This document shows positions 17,001 to 26,440 of a stretch of 64,000 nt of DNA, in pieces. The notes beneath the pieces were generated by a model. The model made no database searches. It saw only the letters and a list, made by a program, of their open reading frames with translations, and was not told where the DNA came from. The DNA is taken from positions 1,178,001 to 1,242,000 of the forward strand of contig NZ_AHCB03000005.1 in NCBI RefSeq assembly GCF_000238335.3, given 5' to 3'. How positions within the stretch are numbered: position 1 is the stretch's first letter; every line of letters begins with the position of its first letter. The DNA is from Pseudoalteromonas marina (GTDB taxonomy: Bacteria > Pseudomonadota > Gammaproteobacteria > Enterobacterales > Alteromonadaceae). Made by a program: the position numbers and the translations under genes.

Positions 17001-19196
17001 ATGAAACTAAATAAACTTGCAACAGCATGCTTAGTTATATTTCCATGCGCTGTGCTCAGTCAACCATTCGAGTCGTGCCCCAGCCAGGCATTTTTAATGC
17101 AAGATGCTAACGCGCAACTATACGGAATAGATTTAGTTTCAGCTAAACCTACCGTTTTAGCATCGCAGCTAACGTTCGCTAACGAATTAAATACTAACAG
17201 CGTTAATGCAGTTGGTTTTAATTATAAAGATCAATACATGTACGGTTACAGTAAGCAAACGCCTGGTAGCGTAGTGCAGCTTGGCAGCAACTACGAAATG
17301 AAGCGGCTAAACGTACAAGGTTTACCTGCCACTAATTTTTACGTCGGTGATATACAAGTTGTAGGTGAGGGCAATGACCAACGAGCTACCTATTATGTTT
17401 ATCATCCTAACTTTGGCCTATATGGTATTAATTTAGATGGTGACTTAGATGCATCTATTACGGCAAGTTTGTTAACCAATACAAACACTTGGAAATTATC
17501 TATTTATGACTTTGCCTTTCACCCAACTAGTAACCTTTTATATGCGGTTGAGCCAAATGGCAATTTATACGAAATAGATATTGCAGCAAATACCCATACG
17601 TTAATTACTCAAGTTGATGTAGGCGATGATACTGGCGCATTTGGCGCGGCTTATTTTGATGTGAAGGGCCAGTTTTATTTTAGTAACAATAAAAGCGGTA
17701 AAATCCATAAAGTTGATTTAAGTGTTAGCCCAGTCGTTGGCTACACCCCGGTGGCAAATGTGTTTACATCGGGGCCTAAATCAAGTCAAAACGACGGTGC
17801 GCGCTGTGCCATTGCCGAAGTAAAAGTAACTGATAGCTCAATTGATTTTGGTGACGCGCCAGCGCCTTACAACACAAGCCTTGAGCAAAGTGGCGCAAGG
17901 CATTTATTTGACCCTAATAGTACCGGCTCAGATTTAATTTATTTGGGAAGCTCGGTGGGTGGTGAAAACATTAATACCAATGCCGATTTACTATTGTCTC
18001 CTATTGACGATTCAGACGATGGCGTAAGTTTTGTAACGGCGATTTCGGCAGGGCAAGACTCGCAAATTATTGTTAACGCGTCTACTTCTGGCTTTTTATA
18101 TGCGTGGTTTGATTGGGACCAAAATGGCCGTTTTACTGAAGACGAAAGAACAGTAACTAAACGTGCCATAAATGAAGGCGATAACAGCATCTTAATCACG
18201 GTGCCAAGTAACACTAAAGCGGGCCAAACATGGGCTCGATTCAGAGTCACCGATGGCACAGAGGCGTCGCTGATCACGGCAACAGGCGGTGTGCTGGGCG
18301 GCGAAGTAGAAGATTACGAAATTACCACTTATGCAAGCGCTGTTTACCCTGGCGAAAATGATTGGGTAACCCTTGCATTTGAGGATAGATGGCCGTTTGC
18401 AGGTGATTACGATTTTAATGATCTAGTACTCAATTACAGAACCACACAGCTTATGGAAGGGAGTAATGTGGTTGGCTATAAAATTGATGGTCAACTAATT
18501 GGTATTGGAGCCACATACCATAATGGCTTTGCTGTGAGATTAAAAGAAACCGTCAATAATACCACTCACACTATTTTACGAGATGAAGTAGATGAAGATG
18601 CAATTAGCTTTATTATTGACGGGCAACCGCAAACAGTGAGTCCTTTGGAGGCAGGTAGAAACGAAGCTATCCTCATTTTCATGCAAGATACTTGGGCCCA
18701 CGTTTCAAAAGAGTCGGGCTGTAGTTACTTTAGAACAGAAGATAATTGCGATGAAAACGTTAAAGTTACCTTTAGCATGAGTATTCCTTTAAAAGAACCA
18801 AAAGCGAAAAGTGCATCTCCCGGTACGCTACTTGACCCGTTTATTTTTGCAACTAATGGCTTTTACCACGGTGATTTTTTAGTCGGTAAAAACGCCCGAG
18901 GATGGGAAGTACACATTAAAAACCAGGCACCAACTGAAGCATTTGATACATCACTCTACAGCGTTACAAACGCAGATGATGCCAGCGTACAAAGTAATGG
19001 TTTGTATTTTCTTAACGAAAACGGTTTACCGTGGGCAATGGAGGTCGGTATGCAATGGCTGCATCCCCTTGAAGGGGTAGATATAACCGACGCTTACGGT
19101 AGTTTTGCTGACTTTGCTCAATCATCGGGTAAACAAAAGCCAACGTGGTTTTACGATTACAGTATTAGTAATGTTGTTGTAAGAGGGGAACAGTAA
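17001..19196 (+). CDS. Secreted LruC-domain protein with GEVED domain
   Basis: The 731-residue protein starts with a signal peptide (cleavage near AVLSQ, residue 20). An N-terminal repeat region (about 30-260) resembles a beta-propeller-like surface domain with SIYDFAFHPTSNLLYAV. A GEVED-type domain follows (DFGDAPAPYNT ... GEVEDYEI, about 283-446). The C-terminal LruC domain (about 450-730) is marked by LAFEDRWPFAGDYDFNDLVLNYR-like residues, with acidic positions that may bind calcium. Such proteins are exported and often associated with surfaces or matrix. It is first of a three-gene operon with a sigma-54 promoter shared in type with the polysaccharide locus, so a matrix role is inferred. 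Confidence 0.8.
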   Translation: MKLNKLATACLVIFPCAVLSQPFESCPSQAFLMQDANAQLYGIDLVSAKPTVLASQLTFANELNTNSVNAVGFNYKDQYMYGYSKQTPGSVVQLGSNYEMKRLNVQGLPATNFYVGDIQVVGEGNDQRATYYVYHPNFGLYGINLDGDLDASITASLLTNTNTWKLSIYDFAFHPTSNLLYAVEPNGNLYEIDIAANTHTLITQVDVGDDTGAFGAAYFDVKGQFYFSNNKSGKIHKVDLSVSPVVGYTPVANVFTSGPKSSQNDGARCAIAEVKVTDSSIDFGDAPAPYNTSLEQSGARHLFDPNSTGSDLIYLGSSVGGENINTNADLLLSPIDDSDDGVSFVTAISAGQDSQIIVNASTSGFLYAWFDWDQNGRFTEDERTVTKRAINEGDNSILITVPSNTKAGQTWARFRVTDGTEASLITATGGVLGGEVEDYEITTYASAVYPGENDWVTLAFEDRWPFAGDYDFNDLVLNYRTTQLMEGSNVVGYKIDGQLIGIGATYHNGFAVRLKETVNNTTHTILRDEVDEDAISFIIDGQPQTVSPLEAGRNEAILIFMQDTWAHVSKESGCSYFRTEDNCDENVKVTFSMSIPLKEPKAKSASPGTLLDPFIFATNGFYHGDFLVGKNARGWEVHIKNQAPTEAFDTSLYSVTNADDASVQSNGLYFLNENGLPWAMEVGMQWLHPLEGVDITDAYGSFADFAQSSGKQKPTWFYDYSISNVVVRGEQ

Positions 19197-19651
19197 TGAA
19201 AAAAGCACTATTAATTTTATCACTATCAATAGGGTTAACAGCATGTGGCGGCGGTGGTTCAGAAGAGACAAAAGCACCAGCAGTCGCGACGGTATCTTCT
19301 ACCTCTACTCCAGCAAATAATCCAACAGGGATTAACGCAATCACAGTTGATAACGAATTTAATTTATCTACTAAGTATTCACTTGATGTTGATGTTGACC
19401 TAGGGATGGGCGATGTAAGAGCCTACTTAAATGTGTGCCAAAAAAAGGTGGCATCTCAACGAGCAGATTATAACAACTGTATTTACAGAGGGCCTCTTAG
19501 TAATACCGCTCTCGATACGCAATTAGTGTTAAGCAATCAAGATATTGAACTGATTGCTGAAATTTGGTTTTACGATGAGTCGACCGAACCGCTTTTATTC
19601 ACTTGGCAGTACGAACCTGCTCAAGCACAACAACAGTTTGTTATCAGATAA
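19196..19651 (+). CDS. Hypothetical lipoprotein
   Basis: The 151-residue protein has a lipoprotein signal with lipobox LTAC (lipidated Cys17) followed by GGGG and a Ser/Thr/Pro-rich linker to about residue 45. The remainder is a small beta-rich domain (STKYSLDVDVDLGMGDVRAYLNVCQKK) with two cysteines that could pair. The start overlaps the LruC gene stop by one base (TAATG). I recognise no family; a membrane-anchored partner of the LruC protein is a reasonable guess. Confidence 0.7.
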   Translation: MKKALLILSLSIGLTACGGGGSEETKAPAVATVSSTSTPANNPTGINAITVDNEFNLSTKYSLDVDVDLGMGDVRAYLNVCQKKVASQRADYNNCIYRGPLSNTALDTQLVLSNQDIELIAEIWFYDESTEPLLFTWQYEPAQAQQQFVIR

Positions 19652-19682
19652 TAGTTATTAAAATGGTTAGGTTTAAAAAGTA

Positions 19683-20630
19683 ATGTCAAATATCCCAGAA
19701 AGTAATAATCCGCACTATTTAGTTTTGCGGATTATTTTTATATGTGCAGCAGTCGTATTTATCTTACTCGCGTTTAATCCCTTAACTAGCTTTTATGCCG
19801 ATGTATTTTCATCTTTACGAATACAGATGTTAATTGCGGCGTTGATGTGCGGGGGCGCACTTATGTTGTTAAAACTGTACAAATTATCTGCAGTGGTGTT
19901 CCTACTTTGCGCGCTGGGGCTAGGCCCTATTTTGGTGTCTTTTCCTGTAACATCGCCTGTTAATTCAGAGGCTTTATCAATCAAGCAAATTAATGTTAAT
20001 TATAGTAATAAATACCTTTCAACACATTTACTGAGTTTGCTTGATGAAAGTTGGGATGTGCTTATTTTACAAGAGTTTAGTGACAAAAATCGCCACCTGT
20101 TAACTCAATTTATAACCACTACCGACATGTTTGGCTATGAGGAGGTTGAAGGAATACCCTATGGTATGGTTGTTTTATCGCGAATACCTATGGTTTATAA
20201 GCAACAAGTTAAATTAGATGGCGATAAGTTAGGGTATTTAAAACTAAAGTTTATGGTGGGTAATAAGCTGTTGACCACGTTTATTGCGCACCCACCTTCA
20301 CCGCGCTCTAAACGTCATTGGCAAAATAGAAATACGCTATTAGCGGCTTTAAAGCTTTCAACACAAAATGAAAAGGGCGCATGGCTCGTTGCAGGGGATT
20401 TAAATGTAGTACCTTGGTCTTCATATTTTGAGTGGCAGCAAGATCAAACTTGCTTTGGGCAACATCGATACTCAAGCTTTATGCCTTTTAAAAAAGGACA
20501 CTCTATTTTGACTGGCTTACCTATTGATCACTGTGTAATTAGCGAACAAGTTTTATTACAAAGCCTAGTGGTCACGGACTTTAAAGGCAGTGATCACAAA
20601 ATGTTAAGCTATAAAATAAGTCTAAAATAA
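19683..20630 (+). CDS. Membrane-anchored endonuclease/exonuclease/phosphatase family protein
   Basis: The 315-residue protein has three N-terminal membrane helices (about 13-35, 42-60, 65-92) and then an EEP-fold domain. Motifs seen are LILQEF (metal-binding Glu), the HPPSPRS region with catalytic His, AGDLNVVPWSS and the C-terminal GSDHKML, so the active site looks complete and probably faces the periplasm. Substrates in this fold range from DNA to phospholipids and sugar phosphates and cannot be chosen here. It is the last gene of the LruC operon, before a strong terminator. Confidence 0.75.
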   Translation: MSNIPESNNPHYLVLRIIFICAAVVFILLAFNPLTSFYADVFSSLRIQMLIAALMCGGALMLLKLYKLSAVVFLLCALGLGPILVSFPVTSPVNSEALSIKQINVNYSNKYLSTHLLSLLDESWDVLILQEFSDKNRHLLTQFITTTDMFGYEEVEGIPYGMVVLSRIPMVYKQQVKLDGDKLGYLKLKFMVGNKLLTTFIAHPPSPRSKRHWQNRNTLLAALKLSTQNEKGAWLVAGDLNVVPWSSYFEWQQDQTCFGQHRYSSFMPFKKGHSILTGLPIDHCVISEQVLLQSLVVTDFKGSDHKMLSYKISLK

Positions 20631-20660
20631 AAGGCGCTCAATATAATAAGCGCCTTTTTA
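20631..20660. terminator. Bidirectional terminator
   Basis: AAGGCGCT and AGCGCCTT pair around a 10-base loop, followed by a T run on the plus strand and preceded by an A run, between convergent genes. Confidence 0.85.
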
Positions 20661-20688
20661 ACCTTAGTGTTTTACATGTATTTTAAAT

Positions 20689-21603
20689 TTATTTAATAGA
20701 CTGTTTTATGTCATGTACTAAGTGTTGAAGATTTCGCCTATGGGGAAACAATAAGAATGCAGCAGTGGCTAAGCAAAAAGCTTTAAACTTATAACCTATT
20801 TCTCGGTAGTATTCGCTATAACATTCGAGCATTCTGGCTTTGGCTTTAAACCTAGAAACCACGCCAATATCGTTTTTACAGCGATCTATTATTATTTGCA
20901 TCGCAGTTAAACGGTTTTGTCTGTTGGCAGTAATAGAGCCTGCTCTCATTAAATAGCCCATTGATACCTGATTCGAAAAAGCCACATTACCAATACGTGC
21001 TAATTTAAGCCAACAATCCCAATCGCTTGCGCTATTGAGTGATTGATCAAACTTACCTACATAACAAATGGCTGATTTTTTCACCACAACAGACGAGGTA
21101 CCTATAACGTTTGCAAACAGCAGTAAATCCATTGGTGATTTAAGGTTTTGGTAACCCTCAGTGTTCCAATTAATAAATTTTGTAAACTCAGGCCAATAGG
21201 AAAAACAATCAATAATGGGTTCGTACTGCTCATTAACATGCATGTAATTGGTAAAGCTCAGCACACAATCACGATTATTTTGCATGTAGGTAACCTGGTT
21301 AAATAATTTATCTTCAGTCCAGTAATCGTCAGCATCTAAAAAAGCAATATAGTCGCCTTTGGCAAGTTCAATGGCTTTATTTCTGACACTAACAACCCCG
21401 CAGTTTTGCTGCTTTATAACACGCATATTAGGAAGTGATTGTTGTAACTTATTTAACCATTCAACGCTTCCATCAGTTGACCCATCATCAATAATAAGTA
21501 TTTCACACTCAATATTATGCTGCCTAACAACGCTTGAAATAGCCTTTGCCAAATACTGCTTACAGTTAAAGTTAGGAATAATAACGCTTACCTGAATACT
21601 CAT
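20689..21603 (-). CDS. Family 2 glycosyltransferase
   Basis: A GT-A fold glycosyltransferase of 304 residues has the N-terminal VSVIIPNFNCKQYLAKAI motif, DDGSTDGSVEWL and the metal-binding DADD (FLDADDYWTED). It has no membrane helix and probably adds one sugar to the lipid-linked polysaccharide unit in the cytoplasm. A GTG at 21612 lies inside the AAAGGTGAG ribosome binding site, so ATG 21603 is preferred. It diverges from the main glycosyltransferase operon and has its own sigma-54 promoter, which places it in the same regulon. It could fill the SypI slot missing from the main operon. Confidence 0.88.
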   Translation of the reverse strand: MSIQVSVIIPNFNCKQYLAKAISSVVRQHNIECEILIIDDGSTDGSVEWLNKLQQSLPNMRVIKQQNCGVVSVRNKAIELAKGDYIAFLDADDYWTEDKLFNQVTYMQNNRDCVLSFTNYMHVNEQYEPIIDCFSYWPEFTKFINWNTEGYQNLKSPMDLLLFANVIGTSSVVVKKSAICYVGKFDQSLNSASDWDCWLKLARIGNVAFSNQVSMGYLMRAGSITANRQNRLTAMQIIIDRCKNDIGVVSRFKAKARMLECYSEYYREIGYKFKAFCLATAAFLLFPHRRNLQHLVHDIKQSIK

Positions 21604-21640
21604 AGTACTCACCTTTTGTGTTTTTCATTAACGTTAACTA

Positions 21641-21656
21641 CGCAAGATAAGCGCCA
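21641..21656 (-). promoter_or_regulatory. Sigma-54 promoter of the minus-strand glycosyltransferase gene
   Basis: Minus-strand TGGCGCTTATCTTGCG has TGGC and TTGC with the ten-base GG to GC spacing. The expected start is near 21630, about 27 bases before the ATG. Confidence 0.7.
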
Positions 21657-21697
21657 ACCATTAATAGGCATTTGCGGGCTGTTTTTTGTTTTATGAT

Positions 21698-21729
21698 TTG
21701 CAAATTGCGATAAGCCTTCGCAAATTGAC
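21698..21729. promoter_or_regulatory. Two SypG-enhancer-like sites between divergent sigma-54 promoters
   Basis: TTGCA-AAT-TGCGA (21698-21710) and TCGCA-AAT-TGACT (21718-21730) lie 20 bases apart between the divergent promoters at 21641-21656 and 21761-21776. Shared control of both directions is plausible. Confidence 0.5.
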
Positions 21730-21760
21730 TTTTTATAGGGGGTTTTTAGCGTTTTATGCC

Positions 21761-21776
21761 GGGCACAGATTTTGCG
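21761..21776 (+). promoter_or_regulatory. Sigma-54 promoter of the sypJ-N-like operon
   Basis: GGGCACAGATTTTGCG matches GGCAC and TTGC of the -24/-12 consensus with ten bases between GG and GC. The start would be near 21788, with AGGAG ahead of the ATG at 21810. Confidence 0.72.
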
Positions 21777-21809
21777 ATGTAACCAATAAGTTTATTAGGA
21801 GTTTTAACT

Positions 21810-22961
21810 ATGAAACATATTGGTATCGTTGTACCTAGCTTTCACATACCTTCAGAAACGTTTGTTGTAACTGAAATTAACGCGCTGGTGAATGCAGGGC
21901 ATAGAGTGACCGTACTGACGTTTGAAAATTTAAATTACTGTGTTCATTTAAATAAAAATGTGCAGGTGATTGTTATTAAAAAATCAACACCATCGGCAGT
22001 TAACACACTACTCAAAAGCCCACTAATGGCAGTAAAAGGCGGTGTTATTGCAAGTCGCTTTAAGTCTATTTCGGTCATGTCTTTAATGGGCTACGGGTTA
22101 AATATTGCTGAAATCATTCGTGCAAAAAAAATCTCTCATATCCATTGTCATTTTATGCATGCACCACTGGCTTACTCCATTATCGCTAGCAAAATAGCCG
22201 GCGTGAGTGTGTCATCTATTGGCCACGGTCACGATGTTTATGTGAATGATGATGATTTAAAGCTTAAATTATCGTTGTGCGACTTTTCAGTTGCGGTATG
22301 TAAAGACATGGCTGTAAAACTCAGTAAATACAGCGCAGGAAAAATACAGCTACTGCATTGTGGTATTGATTTGAGCTTGTTTAATAATAAACCAAATCGA
22401 TTAACAGAATCGGTTAACCTTATTTTTGTTGGTCGGTTAATTGAAAAAAAGGGGTTGCAATTTTTACTTCCGGCAATCAAAAAAATTAGCAAAAAACATT
22501 CAATCACACTAGATATAGTAGGCGATGGCCCTTTACTAAATGACCTAAAATATTTTTGCGAACAGCTAGGCATTACGAATGAGGTCAACTTTTTAGGTTC
22601 AAAAAGTCCACAGTGGTTAGCAATAAACACCAGCAATTATTCGGCTTTAATTGCGCCGTTTTGCGTGTCTAAAAATGGCGATCGCGACACGGGGCCGGTT
22701 GTACTTAAAGAAGCCATGGCCAGCGGTATACCTGTTTTAACTACTGAGCTAATGGGTGCAAAAGAAATTGTAAATGACGATGTTGGCGCTAAATGTGCGC
22801 CCTCAAGTATTACTGGTATTGAGCAAATGCTTAATGACTTTTGTGCACTAACGCCTTACCAGCGCTACGAAAAAGGGCTAAATGCAAAAAGGTTAGCGAC
22901 AAAACGCTTTAATGCAAATTCGCAAGCCAAAAAGTTATCTCACTGGGTTCAAGGGATATAG
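21810..22961 (+). CDS. Family 4 glycosyltransferase (SypJ-like)
   Basis: The 383-residue GT-B enzyme has the C-terminal GT4 signature: LIFVGRLIEKKGLQFLL, VGDGPLLNDL and a donor-binding E-x7-E (GPVVLKEAMASGIPVLTTE). The N-terminal half has the expected GHGHDVYVNDDD acceptor loop. It is cytoplasmic and would transfer a sugar from a nucleotide donor onto the growing lipid-linked unit. It opens a run of five closely spaced genes (to 27574), the first after the sigma-54 promoter. In the V. fischeri syp locus, SypJ holds the equivalent place before SypK; donor and linkage are unknown. Confidence 0.88.
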   Translation: MKHIGIVVPSFHIPSETFVVTEINALVNAGHRVTVLTFENLNYCVHLNKNVQVIVIKKSTPSAVNTLLKSPLMAVKGGVIASRFKSISVMSLMGYGLNIAEIIRAKKISHIHCHFMHAPLAYSIIASKIAGVSVSSIGHGHDVYVNDDDLKLKLSLCDFSVAVCKDMAVKLSKYSAGKIQLLHCGIDLSLFNNKPNRLTESVNLIFVGRLIEKKGLQFLLPAIKKISKKHSITLDIVGDGPLLNDLKYFCEQLGITNEVNFLGSKSPQWLAINTSNYSALIAPFCVSKNGDRDTGPVVLKEAMASGIPVLTTELMGAKEIVNDDVGAKCAPSSITGIEQMLNDFCALTPYQRYEKGLNAKRLATKRFNANSQAKKLSHWVQGI

Positions 22962-22969
22962 GTGTTGCT

Positions 22970-24382
22970 ATGAATGGGATTAAGCAAATTGCATACTTTG
23001 GTATTTCCACTTTATTTCTTAAAGTATTAGGGTTTGCTTTATTACCTATAACTACGCGTATTTTAAGTCAGGCAGAATTTGGTGAGCTAAATTTTTTGGT
23101 GTCTATTTCGGCAGTTATGTCGTTGTTATTGTGTTTAGGTTTACCCGATTTATTGTTTAAGCAACAAATGAACAACCCACAACATAAACGTGTATTATTC
23201 AGAGATGCATTACTAGTGTGTGCCATTGTTAGTAGTGTATTTGTGTGCTTGGTTTTTTACTGTATTGATTATTTAAGCGCGTTATTACCTGTAACGCTAA
23301 ATGCACTAGATATTAAACTGTTAGCTATTAACTTAGCGCTTTCATCTCTACTTTCTATTTTATTTTGTTATTTTAGATATTACGAAATGGCAAAACAATT
23401 TTGTATTTTGGCTGTGCTTCAAGGTATGGGGCAAACACTTCTAACCATTGTTTTACTATACTTAGGCCATGGTGTTACTGGGGTAATGGCATCGGGTGTG
23501 GTGTCGAGCGCTTTAGTGTTATGCATTGCTCTAGTTTTGGTATTGAAGCCGCTGGGTATCAGTTTTAAACGTGTTTCATGGAAAATAAGTTATAAAAACG
23601 GACTTTTTTTAATCAGTATTGTTACCTCGTCTTTATTTGTGTATGCAAATAATGGGGCCGAAAATTGGTTTATAGTTGCCAGTGAGGGCAAAGAAAAACT
23701 GGCTCAATATTATGTCGCTTTACAGTTTGCCGTTATGACCTCGTTCGCTTTTGAACCTATTAGAATGTGGTGGTTCTCACGTCGTTTTGATGAATTGGCT
23801 AAAAACCGAGAACGTTATGTCGAGCTGTGTACGCTGTGTTTAGATTCGGCCATTTTACTGTGCGCGTTAATGCTTATCATCACCCCGTCTATTTTTAGTT
23901 TAGTGTTACCACAAAATTATCAGTTGCATACTTGGTTGCTACCAAGCCTTATTTTTATTGTGGTTATTAAGCACCATAGTGATTTACTCAATATAGGGTG
24001 TTACATCCATTACAATGGTGCATTTGTTACTGTGGTAAATGCAATTAGCGCATTTGCTGTGCTGGCTTTGTTAGCCGTTTTAGTTCCTCGATATAACGTA
24101 TATGGCGTAGTGGTTGCACTTTGCATTGCGCAGTTAATTAAAACCAGTTTACTTATTGTTATTAGCCAACAATTAGAAAGTTTAACGTTTAGTATTACGC
24201 GTTTGCTGCCCAGCTGGGTGTGTTTTTCTTTAATATACTTTTTAAGCATTACACAAACTGCCTATTTTGAGCTTATTCAATGCATTGTTTTTATCTGCTT
24301 TTTAATTGCTTTGTTTTATAAATACAAACACGCAATTTTAGCACTTACCCAGCAAACAATGCGGGGTAAAGTGTATGATTAG
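22970..24382 (+). CDS. Polysaccharide flippase, Wzx-like (SypK-like)
   Basis: The 470-residue protein is almost entirely hydrophobic with about 12-14 membrane helices and begins GIKQIAYFGISTLFLKVLGFALLPITTRILSQAEFGELNF, the usual opening of oligosaccharide flippases of the MOP superfamily. It should move the lipid-linked repeat unit across the inner membrane. It starts 8 bases after the glycosyltransferase and overlaps the next gene by 8 bases. The position matches SypK in the V. fischeri locus. Confidence 0.88.
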   Translation: MNGIKQIAYFGISTLFLKVLGFALLPITTRILSQAEFGELNFLVSISAVMSLLLCLGLPDLLFKQQMNNPQHKRVLFRDALLVCAIVSSVFVCLVFYCIDYLSALLPVTLNALDIKLLAINLALSSLLSILFCYFRYYEMAKQFCILAVLQGMGQTLLTIVLLYLGHGVTGVMASGVVSSALVLCIALVLVLKPLGISFKRVSWKISYKNGLFLISIVTSSLFVYANNGAENWFIVASEGKEKLAQYYVALQFAVMTSFAFEPIRMWWFSRRFDELAKNRERYVELCTLCLDSAILLCALMLIITPSIFSLVLPQNYQLHTWLLPSLIFIVVIKHHSDLLNIGCYIHYNGAFVTVVNAISAFAVLALLAVLVPRYNVYGVVVALCIAQLIKTSLLIVISQQLESLTFSITRLLPSWVCFSLIYFLSITQTAYFELIQCIVFICFLIALFYKYKHAILALTQQTMRGKVYD

Positions 24383-25727
24383 TTGGTATAAAAAATATTG
24401 TCTGATGATCAACGGCTTATTTGTAATGACATTAACATTAATGCTTTACATGCGCTTTGGTCCCATTGCAGCCTTTGCTTTATTATTGTTACCTTTTGCA
24501 GGGTTTTTAGCCGTTAAAATAAGCACGGTATTTATTATTCTTTTTATACTGTTTAGCTACTTTAGGCTACATGAAGTCTTTGTTGTATTAATGCCCCTTA
24601 AAATTCCTAAAATGTTGGCCTTAGCTTCATTACTGGCTATTGCATGGCATTTATTCATTTCAAAATCGTTAAAGCCTCATTGGAGTTCAACACACTTGGT
24701 GTTTGTAATTTGGTTTGTTTGGCTCACTGTTTGCGTATTTAGTGCATCCAATAAAGGTATGGCAATAGAGTATTGGACTGGTGTGCTAGTGAAGGTTTTC
24801 ATTATGGTATTTGCCATTAGCTGGTGGTTAACCCGATTTTCGCATTTTAGTTTAGTACGAATGGGCATAATGATTTCGGGTATTTCGGTGGCGTTGGTTG
24901 CACTAAGTAACAAAATGAATGGTATTGGCTTGGTTGAGGGCACGCGTGTCACTATTTCTCGTGAGTACCGCTCGCAATTAGGAGACCCTAACGATCTATC
25001 GTTAGTGTTGATGTTTCCGGTGTCTTTTTTGGCTGCAGAGTTATTTGATAAAAGTGCGAATAAATATCGTCGTCTATTTGCAGCCGTAGGATTGTTGTTA
25101 GCTATTTCTGGCGTAATAGCCACACAGAGCCGAGGTGGCCTACTGGGTATTGCTGCTATTTTAAGTTTCTTTTTGTATCAAAAAGTAAAAAACCCAATTG
25201 TAGTAGGAATGTGTGCAGCTGTTGCCATGCTAGCAATGATGGTGTTTGCAGGCATTGGTGATAGGCAAAGTGGAGGCGCAGCAGAAGACGGGGTTGATGC
25301 GTCTGCAATGGGTCGAATATATGCATGGCAAGCGGCAATTAATATGGCGCTTTCTAACCCGCTAACAGGTGTGGGAGTCGATAACTTTTACGTAAATTAT
25401 TATTTTTACAGTCCGCATTGGGATGGCAAGAATCATGCAGTACACAGTACATGGTTTCAGGTGTTAGGCGAAACAGGCTTTGTAGGTATAGGTATATTTG
25501 TATTATTAATTGCCAGTATATATCGCAGCTTATCACGCGTGTATTGCATCAATGCGCTTAACCATAACGACCAAGTTGCAGTGAATGCAAATGCATTAAA
25601 AGCAGGTTTAATAGGCTTTATGGTTGCAGGTACTTTCCTAACACAAGCTTTTACTTGGCCGCTTTACATTATTTTAGCGCTAACAATCGCACTCGAAAAA
25701 ATCACTGTTGAGAGCAATAAGGAATAA
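24375..25727 (+). CDS. O-antigen ligase/polymerase family protein (SypL-like)
   Basis: This 450-residue membrane protein has about 11-12 helices and the Wzy_C/O-antigen ligase pattern: a large loop with GDPNDLSLVLMFPVS, SRGGLLGIAAIL, and GVGVDNFYVNYYFYSPHWDGKNHAVHST followed by GETGFVGIGIFVLL. The conserved Arg and His positions of the periplasmic loop are present. It probably polymerises the repeat units; a ligase role is possible. Its start overlaps the flippase gene by 8 bases. Confidence 0.85.
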   Translation: MISWYKKYCLMINGLFVMTLTLMLYMRFGPIAAFALLLLPFAGFLAVKISTVFIILFILFSYFRLHEVFVVLMPLKIPKMLALASLLAIAWHLFISKSLKPHWSSTHLVFVIWFVWLTVCVFSASNKGMAIEYWTGVLVKVFIMVFAISWWLTRFSHFSLVRMGIMISGISVALVALSNKMNGIGLVEGTRVTISREYRSQLGDPNDLSLVLMFPVSFLAAELFDKSANKYRRLFAAVGLLLAISGVIATQSRGGLLGIAAILSFFLYQKVKNPIVVGMCAAVAMLAMMVFAGIGDRQSGGAAEDGVDASAMGRIYAWQAAINMALSNPLTGVGVDNFYVNYYFYSPHWDGKNHAVHSTWFQVLGETGFVGIGIFVLLIASIYRSLSRVYCINALNHNDQVAVNANALKAGLIGFMVAGTFLTQAFTWPLYIILALTIALEKITVESNKE

Positions 25728-25731
25728 AACT

Positions 25732-26439
25732 ATGATCATACACATTAAACATTGGCTTAAATGTAGCCCTCATCCTTTTGCAAAATCACTTTTTCAATTT
25801 GCAAAAACGATTCGCAATCCACAAATGATTGTTATCCCGTTTTTTCATTCATCGCTTTATTTTGTTCATCAATTTTTAAAACAATTTATACATGAATTTT
25901 TACGTATCACTTATTTTACGCCCCTTTTCAAAAGCCAAATTAAAGGCAGTAAAAAGCAGCTTTATTTATATTCAGGTATGCCGCAAGTGCTGGGTGAGCT
26001 TAATGTTGTGTGTAAAAACAACGTGAGAATGTCGGGTATTTCTACCTTTTGCGGGCGGGTAGGAGGGCAAACAACACCCACACTAACCATTGGTAACAAT
26101 GTGGATATTGGTTGGCAAAATGCGTTTTCGGTAGGACGTACCATAACCCTTGAAGACGACGTTAGGTTAGCAGGGCGTGTATTTTTAGCGGGTTTTCCAG
26201 GGCACCCAGTTGATTGTGAACGAAGAGCCCAGGGGCAAAGTGATGATGAAAACCAAATTGGCGATATTATTATAAAGCGCGGGGCATGGCTTGGCACCGG
26301 AGTAACAGTGCTTGGGGGCGTTACCATAGGTGAAGGGGCGATTATTGGCGCAGGTAGTGTTGTGACTAAAAACATACCCGCCTTTAGTATTGCTGCGGGC
26401 AATCCAGCGAAAGTAGTTAAATACATAAAGGAATCATAA
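25732..26439 (+). CDS. Hexapeptide-repeat acyltransferase (SypM-like)
   Basis: The 235-residue protein has a left-handed beta-helix made of hexapeptide repeats from about residue 95, ending with GTGVTVLGGVTIGEGAIIGAGSVVTKNIPAFSIAAG-type turns and NPAKVVKYI, typical of acetyltransferases that use acetyl-CoA. It probably O-acetylates the polysaccharide or its precursor. The frame extends upstream into the previous gene, but ATG 25732 follows AAGGA 4 bases after the previous stop. SypM in the V. fischeri locus is also an acetyltransferase at this place. Confidence 0.87.
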   Translation: MIIHIKHWLKCSPHPFAKSLFQFAKTIRNPQMIVIPFFHSSLYFVHQFLKQFIHEFLRITYFTPLFKSQIKGSKKQLYLYSGMPQVLGELNVVCKNNVRMSGISTFCGRVGGQTTPTLTIGNNVDIGWQNAFSVGRTITLEDDVRLAGRVFLAGFPGHPVDCERRAQGQSDDENQIGDIIIKRGAWLGTGVTVLGGVTIGEGAIIGAGSVVTKNIPAFSIAAGNPAKVVKYIKES

Positions 26440-26440
26440 T

